DNA of 64,000 bases from Atrichornis clamosus. Lineage: Eukaryota > Chordata > Aves > Passeriformes > Menuridae. A model generated the notes under the pieces. That model was given only the letters and a program-made list of their open reading frames with translations. It was not told the DNA's origin and did not search any database. The DNA lies in NCBI GenBank assembly GCA_013400975.1, contig WBMZ01004774.1, positions 462,001 through 526,000 on the forward strand. Direction: 5' to 3'. Below are positions 1 to 12,600 of this stretch, piece by piece (within the stretch, counting starts at the first letter, position 1; each line of letters starts with the position of its first letter). A program made the position numbers and the translations under genes.

Positions 1-3000
1 GGGGCTTTTCCTCTGTTTTTATAGAATTATCTCTGTCTTTATTACATTCCTGGCAGTTGCCTCACTTTTTTCTCAACTGTTGATTTTATGGCATAATAAA
101 TAATACAAACCATGCAAGTTTCTTGTATTTATGCAGTATGTTTGAAAGGAATTTTTCTTCTCTTTAAATATTTAAATATAGATACTTGATGTTCCTATCA
201 ATAAAGATCTCATATTGCAAAACATATGACAGAATAATTCAAGAATTTGTTTTCTTTCTGATGGCCTATTCAGTAGCCTGTTGCTTCATTGAGTGCCTCT
301 GCAGAGCCGAGTTTGGGTCTCAACATTTTAAAAAGCACATTCTGAAGATGAAAACCAGTATAAAAACGTGAAATTGGCTTTTCTGGAAGCACACATTCCA
401 TTGTTTCAAGATTATCTTGCCAATACTAGCAGCACTGCTCAAGAATTTTCTTTAGATCTCTCTGAGGCTATCTGTTTTATCCTTTAATATTGGTCTAGAG
501 GATGGAATAAGCTTGAGATTTAGATTGAAAACTTAAATATATATGCTAATGTTTATATCTTTCAGTGTATAGCAGTATTCTTCCATAGACTGAGAAATAT
601 TCTTTGTTACCTAAATGTTGTTGTAAATATCAAATTGACCTTGTTTCATCAAGGGCACAGAAAAAAAAGGGATTTCAGAACTTGGCATGATACATTAAAA
701 AAATGCATGAAACAGAATAATGATACACACGGTCTGATGACCTGATAGGTACTGGTTTCTTTGTTGCCTGCAGTTTCACCTGAAAGTGAATTAATAGTAG
801 TATTATTTACTTGGTAGGTCTGAGCCCCTGCAGTCCCAAAACTGAGTCTTTGCCCTTTTTTAGTTACACAGATTGTAGTTCGATGTGGCTGTTCACATTT
901 TTACATTTCTATGAGTTTTAGTGTCTTCCACAGCGTTTGGTGTTGTCTGAACATGATAGTACAAAAATACTTCATACACTAGTTTTAGACTTTGGCAGGA
1001 TCTGCATTCTTACATTATCACCAGCTTTATCCTCTAAATCAGTAAGTGCAGAAGCTAAGTAGCAGTGATTACTGTCTGTGCTATACCAGTCTCCCTCAAC
1101 TGTATTTCTTCCTCTTCTGAACAGAGTATTTATTTTGTAAGGAGCTTAAATGGGCTGCCATTGCATTCTTCTGCGTATCTGTGCTCAGTGTATTGGTTTT
1201 ACCATTATGCTGCAGATCGAAATTTAGCAGCAGAGCCAGAGGCAGATATTCTGTTTCTGCCTATCAGTAGAAGAAAGTCTTTGTTACCTCTCCCCAACAC
1301 TGCATTAGCTCAGTGTTGCCTCAGTAAGGCTCTTGGAACTATTTGAATTTCAGAGTTATTTTCCAGGCATCTTCTTAGATGTCACGCATTCTGAAAGAGT
1401 TTATAGTTGTTCATTCCTCTATGGGGGAGCAATAGTGGGATCCCAGGGTCTTTTTCTAAGATGCTAGACCTTAGGGATTCAGATACTTTTTCAAAAATGT
1501 TGTTTAAGTGCATGTAAAATTTTACATAGACTTTTCTTACATGAAGTCCTGTTTGTTCTCTCTTCTAACAGTCAACTGAGAGAGACATTTCTGTTCCAAA
1601 TCTTTGGACCATACCTGAAAATCTGGTGCTTTAATTGTATTAACAAGAATCATATCCACAAATCATACCCTGTTGAAAAGAAAAACAGATTTCTAGATAT
1701 GGTTTGCTCAGAGGTCAGTCTCATTTCTTGTAAGAAAGTGTGTGTATTAGAGCAGACTGCAGTATAAAATTCTTTTGCAGAGAGATTTAAACTCCTGTGG
1801 TTATGACATAAGTGTATGTTTCATAAGATGGAAAGGAATAGATGAGAACTACAAGAACTACAAACAAATCATGCAGAATGAATCTGCAACCTTCATCCAA
1901 TGATTTGCCTGCTTTTTCTTTCATACATATTGAGCACTTTTCCTGCTTTGAAGTAATGCAACTGTCCCTAACTCATGCCAGTAGATATGTTACATTGGAC
2001 AGTTACTGCATAGATAAAGCATGTGAAATTAAGTTTCTTAAAGAAATATTAATCCAATAATTTCTTCCTCATACAGGTCTTATATTATATGTGTCTATTA
2101 TTATGAAGACTTTAGAACATGTACAGTAGTATATTAGGCAAGATACTCAAATAAAAATCTAAAATGAAAATTATTTACAAAATAATCAGAAAACATTAAG
2201 ATTGGTATTTGCTGTTTTAATTGTGCAATCTAAAGGTGGTATTAACACGTGATTATGCATTTAATTTTCTAGTTTGATAAAAAAGAATTGCATGTGCTTA
2301 TTCATAAGTTAGGTGGTTCCCATTAGGTGTTGAAGTCCTTCACTTCAGTGAAGCAAATGAGATGTGGTAGACTTGAGTTCCAATCTTCATTGCTTATTTG
2401 ACTTTGACTGATGGGTTTTCTGCAATCCTGGGTTAACAAGATTCTTAGATATCATTTTACGTAGTAAGGCTATATAATTTTAAATACTGTCTTTTTAGAA
2501 GTGATTTCTTGTTGATATTATATAGTGTTACCACTATTAAAACAGTCTCTAGGATTGTAAAGCTTCATTTATTAGTCTTCATTCAGAATATTTGAGAAAT
2601 TAATTCATGAATGCTGTTCAGAAAGGATTTTAAATATAATTCAGTTCTACTAAAACTGAAGCAGATTTCAGCTTCCAAGTAATTTCTTTTTCAGTTGCTT
2701 ATAACTTTTTTTATTTTTTCTTTTTGGTGATCCCAGCAGCCAAGGGGGATGATCTTGCCAAATTTCTTTTGGCTGTTTTAAAAGTAATTTGGTTCAAAAC
2801 GTGTTTGGAATTGTATTACAAATTAAAAAAAAAAAAAAAAAAGGCATAATATCTGCACTAATACAATTTTAGAAGTGTTGAAATTACTTTCTTACTGTGT
2901 AGCAATCACTTCCAGCAGTTGGTGAGAAAAATAACCTGAAGAGTTTCTTTCCTCTCTGTTCTTTCTCTTCACAGTTGCACTGGTTGAAACCTTTTGCTAA

Positions 3001-5072
3001 CTCAGCTGACACACGGCATTTTCAAAGGCATTGTGGGAATGTCATGCACTTGCAGAACAATGTGAATAGCCTCGGAGTCTGACCTGTTGTGTGCACAGGG
3101 GAATGTGCCACTCTTGAAACACAGCTTCCTTAGGGAGGCAGCTTGGCAGTAGTTATAATGGCCAATGATGCTACAAAATTTACAATGGCAAATGAAGAAT
3201 ATTATATGTGGTAGAAACAGGAGGGTTATTTAGATAGGCATAATATACTGTAGTTACTGAAGTATAAATGACTGTGAAAGAAAGGCCCAGATTTTTCTCA
3301 AGCTGTGTCTGCTATATACCATACGTTGTATTTAAAGGAGACAGAATCATGGTAAACAATCGTAGGCAGCTCCCTGCAGAAGGTGAGGATGTGTGGGAGA
3401 CAGGGAGACAAAAATGACCAGATAGTCTTTCTGACTTGGAGCATGGGGGGTGTGAGAGGAATGAAGGGGGCTGCCTCACACCACTGGAATGACTTGCTGC
3501 TCTCTTGGTCATGTGGGGATACTGACAGCTGGGAGAAGCTAAAGGCAACCCTAAGCCCTGCAGGCTAACACAGCTTTAGTCATCTTTGCTCTTACCTGGA
3601 ATACCTTCGCTTTTCAAAGTAACTAGTAATCAAGGCCCCGAAGTAAACACTTTTTTTTTTTTAAGAATGCAGTTCTGGCTGGAAGGTGATGAGTTCACAA
3701 CACAGCACTTTTTGTCTCAGCATGGATTGTGAGCTCTCTCCTGTCACAGAGGAACAGGACCATAATTTCCTGGCCTGCCAAATCCATTCCTTGACAGTTC
3801 TCAGCAACTGTATCTTATAATTCTGTTTTAAAAGCTTCACTCTTCCAACTCACCTTAAAAGGCTGAAAGCTATCTAACTTCATCTTGCATATATTTAGGG
3901 CAATTTGCAAAACCAGTGTTTGCTGGTATTTAGTATAACCCACTCTGTGACCCTCCTTAGTGAAGTAAATCTGGTGAGATCTTAGCCTAGAGTCATAATA
4001 GTAGTTTCCCTCTTCCTGGTTTCATTTGATCTCCCAGGGAGAAGTAATAGTCTCCCATGTGACAGGGGAAGAAGGAGATGTTCACCTTAAGGACATGCAT
4101 TGAAACACATTTCCTTGCACATAACACAGGTCTTTACCGTGAAATTGCCCTTTGGATTTTAGAGTGGTTGCAGAAAGTCTGAGAGCAAGTCTTGGGCTAC
4201 TAATGCTGTCAGATGGCTTTTACTGTTCTTGACAGTCATTTCAGTAGAAGGTGCAGGAAATACAGGTTTAATTCTTTTATTCAAACTCAGTAGATGGTTT
4301 GGGACAATTAATTTCCAATTGTTTCCCAGTAGAGCAGATTTACTTGTATATTAATGAGGCACAGGTGTTAGGCCCCTGGTGCCTGCATGCCTGGGAGGCA
4401 TATTTAGGTTGTTTATCTAGTCAGCCATAGGTACTGCAAGGTACTCAAGCTTGCCTTTAACAGTTTATACAGTGAGGCTTTTTAATTTTTTGATGTTTTT
4501 TTAAATTTGCTAGCACCTGTTAAAATTTTAAAACTGATCATGTAGAAAGAAGTAGGAGTGATTTCAATAGTAAATAGCACTAAATGTTAAAGAAAGTCAT
4601 CTTCTATGATGCTTAACTGCCCAGCTTGACATTAAGAAGAAAAGAAGGTTCATTTAAGCAAATACGTCATGTGAAGAGCTAATACAGTCAACAGTGTACT
4701 TTCCTGTTGCATATTTTTGGAATAGGTACTTCTTTGTCTACAGCTGAAACATGAATGTGCTTATATTAATATTCATTTTTCTTGTTTATTCACTGAACTG
4801 CAGTACCAACATTTTAGAGGAAATGGAATAGCCTCCATAGACATTATGAATTTCAGTAGCTGGCATAATTATAGCGATCTACATATTCATTAAATCCAAA
4901 GAAGAAATGTGTCCAAAAAAACAGCCATGCGTTTAGAAGTGGTACACAACTAAATATATACATTTTTAAAAGTTCCTTTCCTCTGCTTATGCAAAATTGT
5001 GTAGAGTCACATAGTCCTTAAATCAGCTAAGGCTTTTTTTTGTTGAAATGTTCATTCCTTTTGCTTTTGCAG
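1..5072 (+). other. TBC1D5: Upstream TBC1D5 intron, 3' part
   Basis: This is the end of a phase 2 intron: the next exon opens with the last base of a split codon. The acceptor is TTTTGCAG at 5065-5072, after a T-rich stretch. I see no exon, RNA gene or recognisable mobile element. There is an A-run at 2825-2842, and a slightly GC-richer patch at about 3380-3560 with short open frames on both strands that I regard as chance. The donor exon lies before the window. Confidence 0.8.
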
Positions 5073-5181
5073 TAAAGAATGGGAAGAACTATTTGTAAAC
5101 AACAATTACTTGGCAACTATACGGCTGAAGGGGATTAATGGGCAGCTGAGAAGCAGCAGGTTCCGTAGTGTTTGCTGGAAG
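5073..5181 (+). CDS. TBC1D5: TBC1D5 coding exon 1 of 9 in window (LIR motif, TBC start)
   Basis: The exon is 109 nt: one base finishing a codon split with the upstream exon, then 36 codons starting KEWEELFVNN and ending RSVCWK. The acceptor is TTTTGCAG and the donor is AAG|GTAAGA. The Trp codon at 5080-5082 begins a WEEL core, which corresponds to the first LC3-interacting region of TBC1D5; it is flanked by acidic residues, as expected. The GxxxxxRxxxW signature that opens a TBC domain follows near the end (R-S-V-C-W). The first base T would complete CGT (Arg) or AGT (Ser) with the missing exon; Arg fits the human protein as I recall it. The exon is followed by a phase 0 intron. Confidence 0.96.
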
Positions 5182-6929
5182 GTAAGAAGAGAAAATATTT
5201 ATTTACAGTTTGTGGTTGCAATATATCAACACATTACCTGATGCGCTGGAAGATTACTGATGCAAAGAATCATGAATTTTCCAAGAGACTTCCTCCCAAT
5301 GTTTTCCTACTCATTTTTATAATTCATAGGACATTTGCTAACCACATTGAGTTGCTTTAGAGCTGAATTGCAGGTAATAGCAAAAGATTCCTAGGAAAGA
5401 GTATCTTTGTGCTGATGGTGTGTTTAGAACTGAATGCCATCTCTCCTCTCAGTATCTGCGCAGGGAAATCATGTGCTGGAAATAGAAAGGAAGTTGGTCT
5501 AAAAAATAATGTTTTTGTGGAATTTGGGACTGCTTTACCATCAGTCTGATGCTTTTGCTAGCAGGTTTTCCCAGTGAAATGAGAAAATGAAGATCAATCA
5601 CTCTTGTAATGACTGGATGGAGAGGGAAGCAGGGTTTTCCAAAAACACAACAGGCCCTTGGGAGTCTCTTACTGTATTTTTTAAAGTAGCAGGGGAAGGA
5701 AGAGAGAAAGAAAGCAAGGTAATCCTGACATGCTATATAAAGTCCAAACAAATTTTGTTGCAATACAATCAGGTCTGCTGTTGTGCAGTAACTTCGATAG
5801 TACAGGAAATTTTCCCTCGTAGAGTTGCTGTATGTTAACACTGATCATTTAAATTATCTCACTTGGGCTTTCTCAAGAGTCACTTTGGCACAGAGACATA
5901 TAAAAAGAAATCTAAAATACTCCTTGTATGTGAATGAAAGAAAGTGAAAAATTGAAAGTTGAAATTTGAAATGTATGTAGCATTGAACTAATTTAAAGTT
6001 AATGAAAATACTTTGTGAGGAAGCCAGACGAATATATGCCACCAGCATTGTTTTACCAGTTTGCGCTTTTTAAGCCTCTAAATTAGGAGGTCATAAGTCA
6101 AACCCCTGAACTAACAAAAGCATCGAGTCCTTCGCTGTCTACTTATTAAATCAAGGAGTGGTTTTATTTCAAAAATAAGGCAGGTTTTATTTGCATGTCC
6201 TACTATGGTTTAGGGCTCTCTTGTTCAGTTCTGAAATTTTAAAGGGTTTTTTAATAATTTGGTATTTTGTTTGTCAGTATTTACTGTTTCTTAACACTTT
6301 ACAATGTGCAAATAAAAACATTGAAAAAGCAGGAAAATACTGGGGTTTTTCCTTGCTTCATATGCAATTAAATAGTATTTTCCAATTGATGTTTCTTTCT
6401 AACCCTTCTTAAAGAGACATGATAAAACTGAGATGTAGGCATTCTCAAGGACTTTCTGCAAAATTGACTGTCTTAACTGTCCTGCAGAATTCTAGAGCAT
6501 GTTTCATTTCTTACATAAGGTATATTCCTCCCTCAGTGCTTGGTTTATGCTCTTCAGTAGTGGTGAGTTTTAAGCACTTGCATTCGGTCATCAGTGTTAC
6601 GTAAATAGCTTCAAGTTTTGTCCATTTCTTTTCATCTATTTCCATTTTGTTTCTGCCTTGAAAGTCACAATCAGCTTTACTGAAGTTGTGACAGTTAACA
6701 AAGCTTGAGGTTTTGGCTTCAGTTGATTTTAATGCTTTATTTTGCACAGTAGAACTGCTATTGTTTCTAGCTACTTATTTATGGACTAGAAAGTACTAAA
6801 ACCAGGAGTATTTTATAGGTCTTTGCTTTCTCTTTCTTTCTGGGATGGTTTATGCTGTCTGGTAGGATTTATATGAAAAGCTGTGTAAATTGAATGAAAC
6901 TTACTGAATTTATTTTGTTTTACTAATAG
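5182..6929 (+). other. TBC1D5: TBC1D5 intron, phase 0, 1748 bp
   Basis: GT-AG intron, with donor GTAAGA at 5182 and acceptor TACTAATAG ending at 6929. The TACTAA just before the acceptor resembles a branch-point sequence but is too close to the AG to serve this splice site. Two opposed open frames around 5449-5841 overlap and have no recognisable motifs, so I treat them as chance. No repeat was recognised. Confidence 0.85.
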
Positions 6930-7019
6930 TTATTTCTGGAGGTTCTACCCCAAGATAGAAGTCAATGGATTAAAACCACTTCAGACTTAAGAACTTCTTA
7001 CAATAAGATCAAAGAAATT
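6930..7019 (+). CDS. TBC1D5: TBC1D5 coding exon 2 of 9 in window
   Basis: The exon is 90 nt, exactly 30 codons, from LFLEVLPQDRSQW to SYNKIKEI. It continues the TBC opening helix from the previous exon (CWK then LFLEVLP). Both bordering introns are phase 0, and the donor is ATT|GTAAGT, a full consensus match. The segment SQWIKTTSDLRTSYNKIKEI differs from the human sequence I recall at several positions, while the LPQD and IKEI anchors are kept. That is the usual pattern of a surface helix leading into the VPS29-binding insertion. A 104-bp intron separates it from the next exon. Confidence 0.96.
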
Positions 7020-7123
7020 GTAAGTTGGTACAAAATAGGTTCTCTTCTCTCATACTTTGACATATATATTAATATTTATAGTGTAACAGAAGAGGATTTG
7101 ATTTTTTTTCTGTTTTTACCTAG
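7020..7123 (+). other. TBC1D5: TBC1D5 short intron, phase 0, 104 bp
   Basis: GT-AG intron with donor GTAAGT and a strong pyrimidine tract (about 7099-7118) before the acceptor CCTAG ending at 7123. Its small size suggests splicing by intron definition. Confidence 0.93.
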
Positions 7124-7195
7124 CACATTACAAACCCTCGGAAAGCAGGACAGCAAGATCTGATAATCAACAACCCACTCTCTCAGGATGAGGGG
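7124..7195 (+). CDS. TBC1D5: TBC1D5 coding exon 3 of 9 in window (VPS29-binding insertion)
   Basis: The exon is 72 nt, 24 codons, reading HITNPRKAGQQDL then IINNPLSQDEG. It carries the TBC1D5-specific insertion that docks on retromer. In the human protein a leucine of an Asn-Pro-Leu turn in this loop inserts into the hydrophobic pocket of VPS29, at the face opposite the VPS35 contact. That Asn-Pro-Leu is intact here (Pro 7175-7177, Leu 7178-7180), so retromer binding is predicted to be kept. The donor is GGG|GTAAGT and both flanking introns are phase 0. The exon is therefore a symmetrical cassette whose skipping would remove the VPS29 contact without a frameshift; that is inference only, with no evidence of skipping in the sequence. 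Confidence 0.96.
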
Positions 7196-9532
7196 GTAAG
7201 TTGACCCAACACAGGCTGCTAAAATTCTCATCATCTTCATAGTGACACAAGTGAGTTCTTTCTGAAGTAGGCAAAATGGCAGGTGCTAAAATCTCCCTCA
7301 TAAATGTCCATATTGACTTGTGTTTCACAGGTTCTGCTGAACAACTAGAAATGCTCATTTCCAGATTGATACTCTGATTTTTCAGGGCTTAACTCAAGGA
7401 AAGCTGTGAGAAACAAAAAATTAGTGCAGGACTACAATCAGAGTTTCACAGCATACCCTTTCTTTAACTGACAGGCTTTTTTATCACTGTATGTTTTCAT
7501 TTTATACAAAAAATGGCTCTAGTTTAAGAAGTGTTTGAACAGTCAGTATGAAGTGAATGCTGTTAACAGAAAGTTAACAGAATGCTGTTAACTGAAGTAC
7601 CCTCCTCTGGAAGACTGTTCAGCCTTGGAAGGTTTTTTTACTGCATTTTGTTATACATGAAAAGCTTTTAAGTGTTTTATAGCACATATCTCTAAGCTTT
7701 CCTGTTAATTATGTTACCATTGTTACCAACAAAATTCTTTTTTATCAAATTTTTAAAATAACTGAATGCCAGGAAAAGAATTTGCATTTAAGAGATTTAA
7801 ACCTGAAAAGACTGTCACAGATATCTTTGGTGATATTACTCCTATTTTGTCCACAAATGGAAGCCCATACTTTGTCTATAGTGTGGTACTGTGCTTCTTA
7901 TTTAATTTAGGAGAGAGCTCTGCAGCTGTTGGGACTGTGCACGTCATCAAACTATTCTTGCATCCAGCTGGACAGAAAGTTGTGTCAAATGTAAAAGATT
8001 TAAAGTGTTTGTGCTGTAGTTTGTGATTATACATAGTCGCCCAACGTGCTTTCTGCCTATGGTGTCTTTAGGAGATAGGAGACAAAAGGTTAACATGTCA
8101 GAGTATGTGGGAGGAGATTAATCCATAAAATAAAGCCACAGGCCAAATCAGGCATAGGAATAAGGAATAGGAATAAGTGCCTTTGAGCCTCTGTTGTGAC
8201 TTAATGTTACACCCATTTAGTGTCCCGATCTTTCCTTCCTTTTCACTGTACAGCTTCTGTTTCCTTCATCCTTTGTTCTGATGGACCAGGGTGGGAGCAG
8301 GGACAGGGGAGTTTCAAAATGTGACCTAGCTGCGTGAAGAGACTTGAGTTAAAAAGATGCTCACTGTATATAAGACATTATCAAAGATTTAAATACTTTT
8401 GAAGTTTGGGGCGTTTTTCTAGTTGCAACATAAATATAGCAACAATTAACGTGGTTTTTTGTTATTTTACCTCCTAGATAACATTAATTTTCTTTCACTT
8501 TTCTTTCTGTGGAGCATAAGCCACAATGGCAAAGAATTGTTTGCAGGGAAGCAAGAAATTGTGGAAGTACTGTAGAGAGACTCTGTTTGTACAGTATTTC
8601 ATTCACTGGTGCTGCTGATACCTGAAAACTATCCTAACCTGCATGAAGACTGCTACAAATTTTGTTCCTTATGTATTTTGAGCAAGCTACCATCCCTTTG
8701 CAATAAAGAAAACACTTTGCAATACTTTTTCTGGAGCATACAATTAACACCACTTTCTAACTCCTTTCAGGTTACCTTTTACAACATATTTGTAAATAAG
8801 GCATGGAAGTGAAAAAGAGAGGATGAAAATGGTCATAATAATAGCTATAGAAGAACCTAAACCTACTTCAAATTCTTTTATTTAATATTTTTTGTATTGA
8901 CAATGAGCTTTAAATACCCTGGCTTTCCCTATCAGAATTTTTTTAGAATGGCCAGTCTTGATCTTCAGTGTGTATTAGAATGATGCCATAATAGGAGTTT
9001 GATTATCATACAGTCCTTATTTGATTTTGGCTCCACTAAAACAAACTAGCTTACTTCCAAACAATTTCTTATGGATACTGCAGCAGCTTCCAATTAAAGT
9101 CCGTACATCTATAGGAGAAATGTGGTACGGTCCGGTGATATGGACCTTTTTCCTTGAGTGAACAACTGAATTTTTTTCAGTTGAGTTAGTGGTTCTGGTA
9201 AGCTTGAATTTACTCTGCCTTTCTAAATATTCTTCATAGACCCCATACAAGTAACTCACAAAGCTGCAGCCATCCTGTGAGCAAACGCTATGGGCCTAGA
9301 ACAAGGATCCAGGAACCTGAACGTTTTTACCTCTGATCTAAACTGACTTTCCTGGATATGTTGTGCTGGTCACCAACATTCTTTGTCACCCATAAAATCT
9401 TGATATACCTATCTGCCAGGAATGTTGAGGAATAATTAGTTAATATTTGTACAGTACTTTGCAAATGTAGTTTATAAGCCTTAAGTATTAGTAGAAGTCT
9501 CTATTTCATGCAATTATTTTTCCGTATTTCAG
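7196..9532 (+). other. TBC1D5: TBC1D5 intron, phase 0, 2337 bp
   Basis: GT-AG intron with donor GTAAGT and acceptor TATTTCAG ending at 9532. A minus-strand open frame of 80 codons at 9017-9259 has a coding-like look but no recognised domain. Otherwise it is AT-rich unique sequence with small imperfect duplications (for example about 7560-7595). Confidence 0.85.
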
Positions 9533-9600
9533 AGTCTTTGGAATAAATTTTTCCAGGATAAAGAGCTTCGAGCAATGATTGAACAAGATGTGACAAGAAC
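9533..9600 (+). CDS. TBC1D5: TBC1D5 coding exon 4 of 9 in window (arginine finger)
   Basis: The exon is 68 nt: 22 codons plus two bases of a split Thr codon. It reads SLWNKFFQDKELRAMIEQDVTR and then Thr. It contains the TBC family IxxDxxRT motif (I-E-Q-D-V-T-R-T). The Arg codon at 9596-9598 is the arginine finger that inserts into the Rab active site during GTP hydrolysis. The Asp at 9587-9589 is the conserved structural partner. The donor is AC|GTATGT and the intron is phase 2, so the Thr after the arginine is assembled across 5.3 kb of intron. All key residues are present, so GAP activity is expected to be intact. Confidence 0.97.
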
Positions 9601-12600
9601 GTATGTAGATCTTTAAAGAAATTTCTATATATAAATTTATATTCTGTGTTTTTATATGGTATACATTATATTGTGTTTTCTTGACTTTGGTTACTGTAAA
9701 TGTCAGGTTTGTTGAACTTGAATGTGTGGAAACATACATTAAATGTATAAAAATACAACTTTTTTGGAGTAAAAAGTGAGACAAGCCAGCTGAACATTAA
9801 ATCCTGTGGAGATTTATTGGTATCATTGAAGAAAAGCTCTTCTAAATTAAGATATTAGGAGGTACACTACTGTGTGAAATTTAAAGTAGTTTTCTGTATG
9901 AACCAAAGAGAATGTAAGAGAAATCGAAAGGTTTTTTAACAAAATTATTATCATAATGAAAGATCAAACAGATGCCTTTCTTAATTCTCAACATTTAATA
10001 CAATCAATAATAATAAACGCAGTTTATAATTAGTAAGGGAAATGCCACTCATCTACAGAAGTTGAGCAGTTCTATATTTTTAATCACTTTTCTGATGTTA
10101 TTTGTCACATACGCCTTTTAAAATTTGTCCTAGTATTACTGTGATTATGTTTTCATCCTCTTGGCCCTTAGGTCATTCCTGTTTAGGAACTTGTTTGAGT
10201 TAGAACACTCAGTTCTGGAAAATATTTCTTTTCAGAGTGGAAGCATTGAGTGATGTGTAAATGTAATTAAATTCAATTACTGGTTTGCTACCATGTGAAA
10301 TTTTACTGTATTGCAAATATTTTTCCTTATAACTTGAAAAAAGTGATGATAGTCATAGATTTTACAAATCCCAAGCTCACACATTTTCATTTACAGGAAC
10401 CAAGTCATGCAGAAGAAATCATTGCTGTCTGGTTTTCGAATATTTTATGTGTCCGTCCCTAGACCCATTCTTGAATGCATTTTGCCATGAGATGTATAAT
10501 TAAAATCTGAGTATACTTTCATGTGCATTCTCACAACAGATGGTATTTTTTGTTTGTTAAAGGAAACAGTTCAGGATGTTCTAAGATTAAAATATATATG
10601 TATCTAAACTATAATTGGAGAAGGAAAAGTTGTATGGAGGTTATGGTGGATGTAAGACTATTATTTAAATACATACATACACACACAAAGTCCAGGCTCT
10701 CACTGTGGCAAAATGGCAGAGTAGTATTCACTAATATATGTAATAGTGACTAAAGAAATTTTCATTTATGCATTTATACAAAATAGTGTCTGCTTGAAAC
10801 AATAGCAGTATACATGAAGTGTCATCAATAGCAAAATAAGTCAAGCAATGGAGAAGCAAAATTTATCAGTGACATGAATTTATCTGATAAACTACTACCT
10901 ACATTATGTTCATTTGTTGTTTGCCTAATCATAAAACATAGTGTTCACTTTACATATTCATATGTATCTATTTGTAAACTACCATTAGTGTAAGGAGCAG
11001 TAAGTTCTACATTCCATGGCTTTAGAATGTAAACACCCTTTTTTTTTTTCCATTCTTTAAATAAATTCCTGGAGTTAGAATTTTAATTTTTTTTTAATTC
11101 ATCATTAATTTACAATGCTTTTTATTAACATGTTAAAATAATTATTATATTCAATTACCGTAATAATTACCTTCTAGCTTCTGTTTCTTATATAATGAAT
11201 ATTTTTATATTCTTTGTCCTCTAGTTCAGTCCTCCATTATCACACAGCATCAAGTAAATAATGCTGTAGAGAATGATGCTAACTGCACACAGAGTCGCAA
11301 ACCAGAGTTCCAGCTATCAAAGCAGTAAAAAAATTAGTCTATAATGTTTTTGTTAGAATTCCCTGAAGTGTGGTAACAATAAACAGGAAAAGTGGCTAGA
11401 ATTAGGCTCTTAAAATTGGTATTGGTTTAAATAGGTTTAAGCTTCAGGATTTTGCTATCTAAAGGGAACTATGATAAAGTTTGTTTGTGTGTGCTCCTCT
11501 GCATTTTGAGAATCCTTATCTTGCCTTATAATTAGGTCTGTAATACCTAGATAGTCACAGCTGGGCAAATCATGCTTTAGAGTCGACGTACCAGTACAAT
11601 TCTAGGACATAAATCATCTCTTCCTAAAGTATAAGTCTAGTGTACATTTGATAAAACACACTGTAGAGAGGTATGTTTTTCTTCAGTAATTATAAAAGGC
11701 TTCTAGCTCACTGGTACCTAACAAAACTGTAGTTTCCCAGTGTCAGGTGAGAGAAATGAAATCCAGAATGTCTACGTACAGTTTTTAGCCTGTTGCATAA
11801 TTATAACTTCCAATATTTACAAGGAAGGTAGGAAAGGATATTGTTGTTAGTCCTGACTCATTAGTGATCAACATTTTTTAAAATTGTAAAATATATTCTG
11901 CAGAAAAAGAAATCAGCAGATTGGCAGGTGCAAGAGCATTTAACTCAAGTCCAAATACCAGTTTACTTGTTGGCATCACAGTGTACATCCTAGGATTGGA
12001 AATGGCTAGATGTCATTACCCTCTTTCTCTCTTCAGTGTTTTAAGAAACCAGAATGCTTAGGGGGCATTCCCTGTAGACTAATCAAGTGGATTTCTTCCC
12101 TTTAGTAGTAGTATTTTTATGTGTTAGTCTACTTAGTTTCTGCTTCAAGAGTAACAATCGCAGTTTAGGATGATGGAAGCTGTGTGGAGATGGGTAGTGG
12201 GGGATGCTGATGTTCCAAACTCTCTTTCTCCCAAATAACAAAAAAAATAATCTAAAAAAAAGCCAACATAAAAAAGGTAGCGGAGAAGCCATTAGACAGT
12301 TACATCCTTCCTAAGTATCTGAAAGAGATGGTAAGAAACAACAATCCATTGATTATGGACACAGGAGACAAAATCTAGTAAGAGGACCAACTGCTAGAAG
12401 GGAGAACTTCCTATATACACAAATTTTATTCCTTTTTAAGGAAACAGTCAACAATGAGGGAGGCGATCTTTAACAAAACCTTTGCAGTTGCAAGAGCATC
12501 TTCCATTTTTCTTATTTTGGTCACAGAATCACAGAATATTCTGAGTTGGAATGGACCCACAAGGATCACTGAGTCCAGCTCTTAAGTGACTGGCCCATCC

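Noticed and set aside
2825..2842. A-run considered as a retrocopy tail
   Set aside because: No coding similarity or repeat body upstream of it; likely a plain homopolymer.
5449..5841. 130-codon minus-strand frame overlapping an 83-codon + frame
   Set aside because: Composition is that of translated intron, with no motif. Open frames on both strands over the same bases suggest chance.
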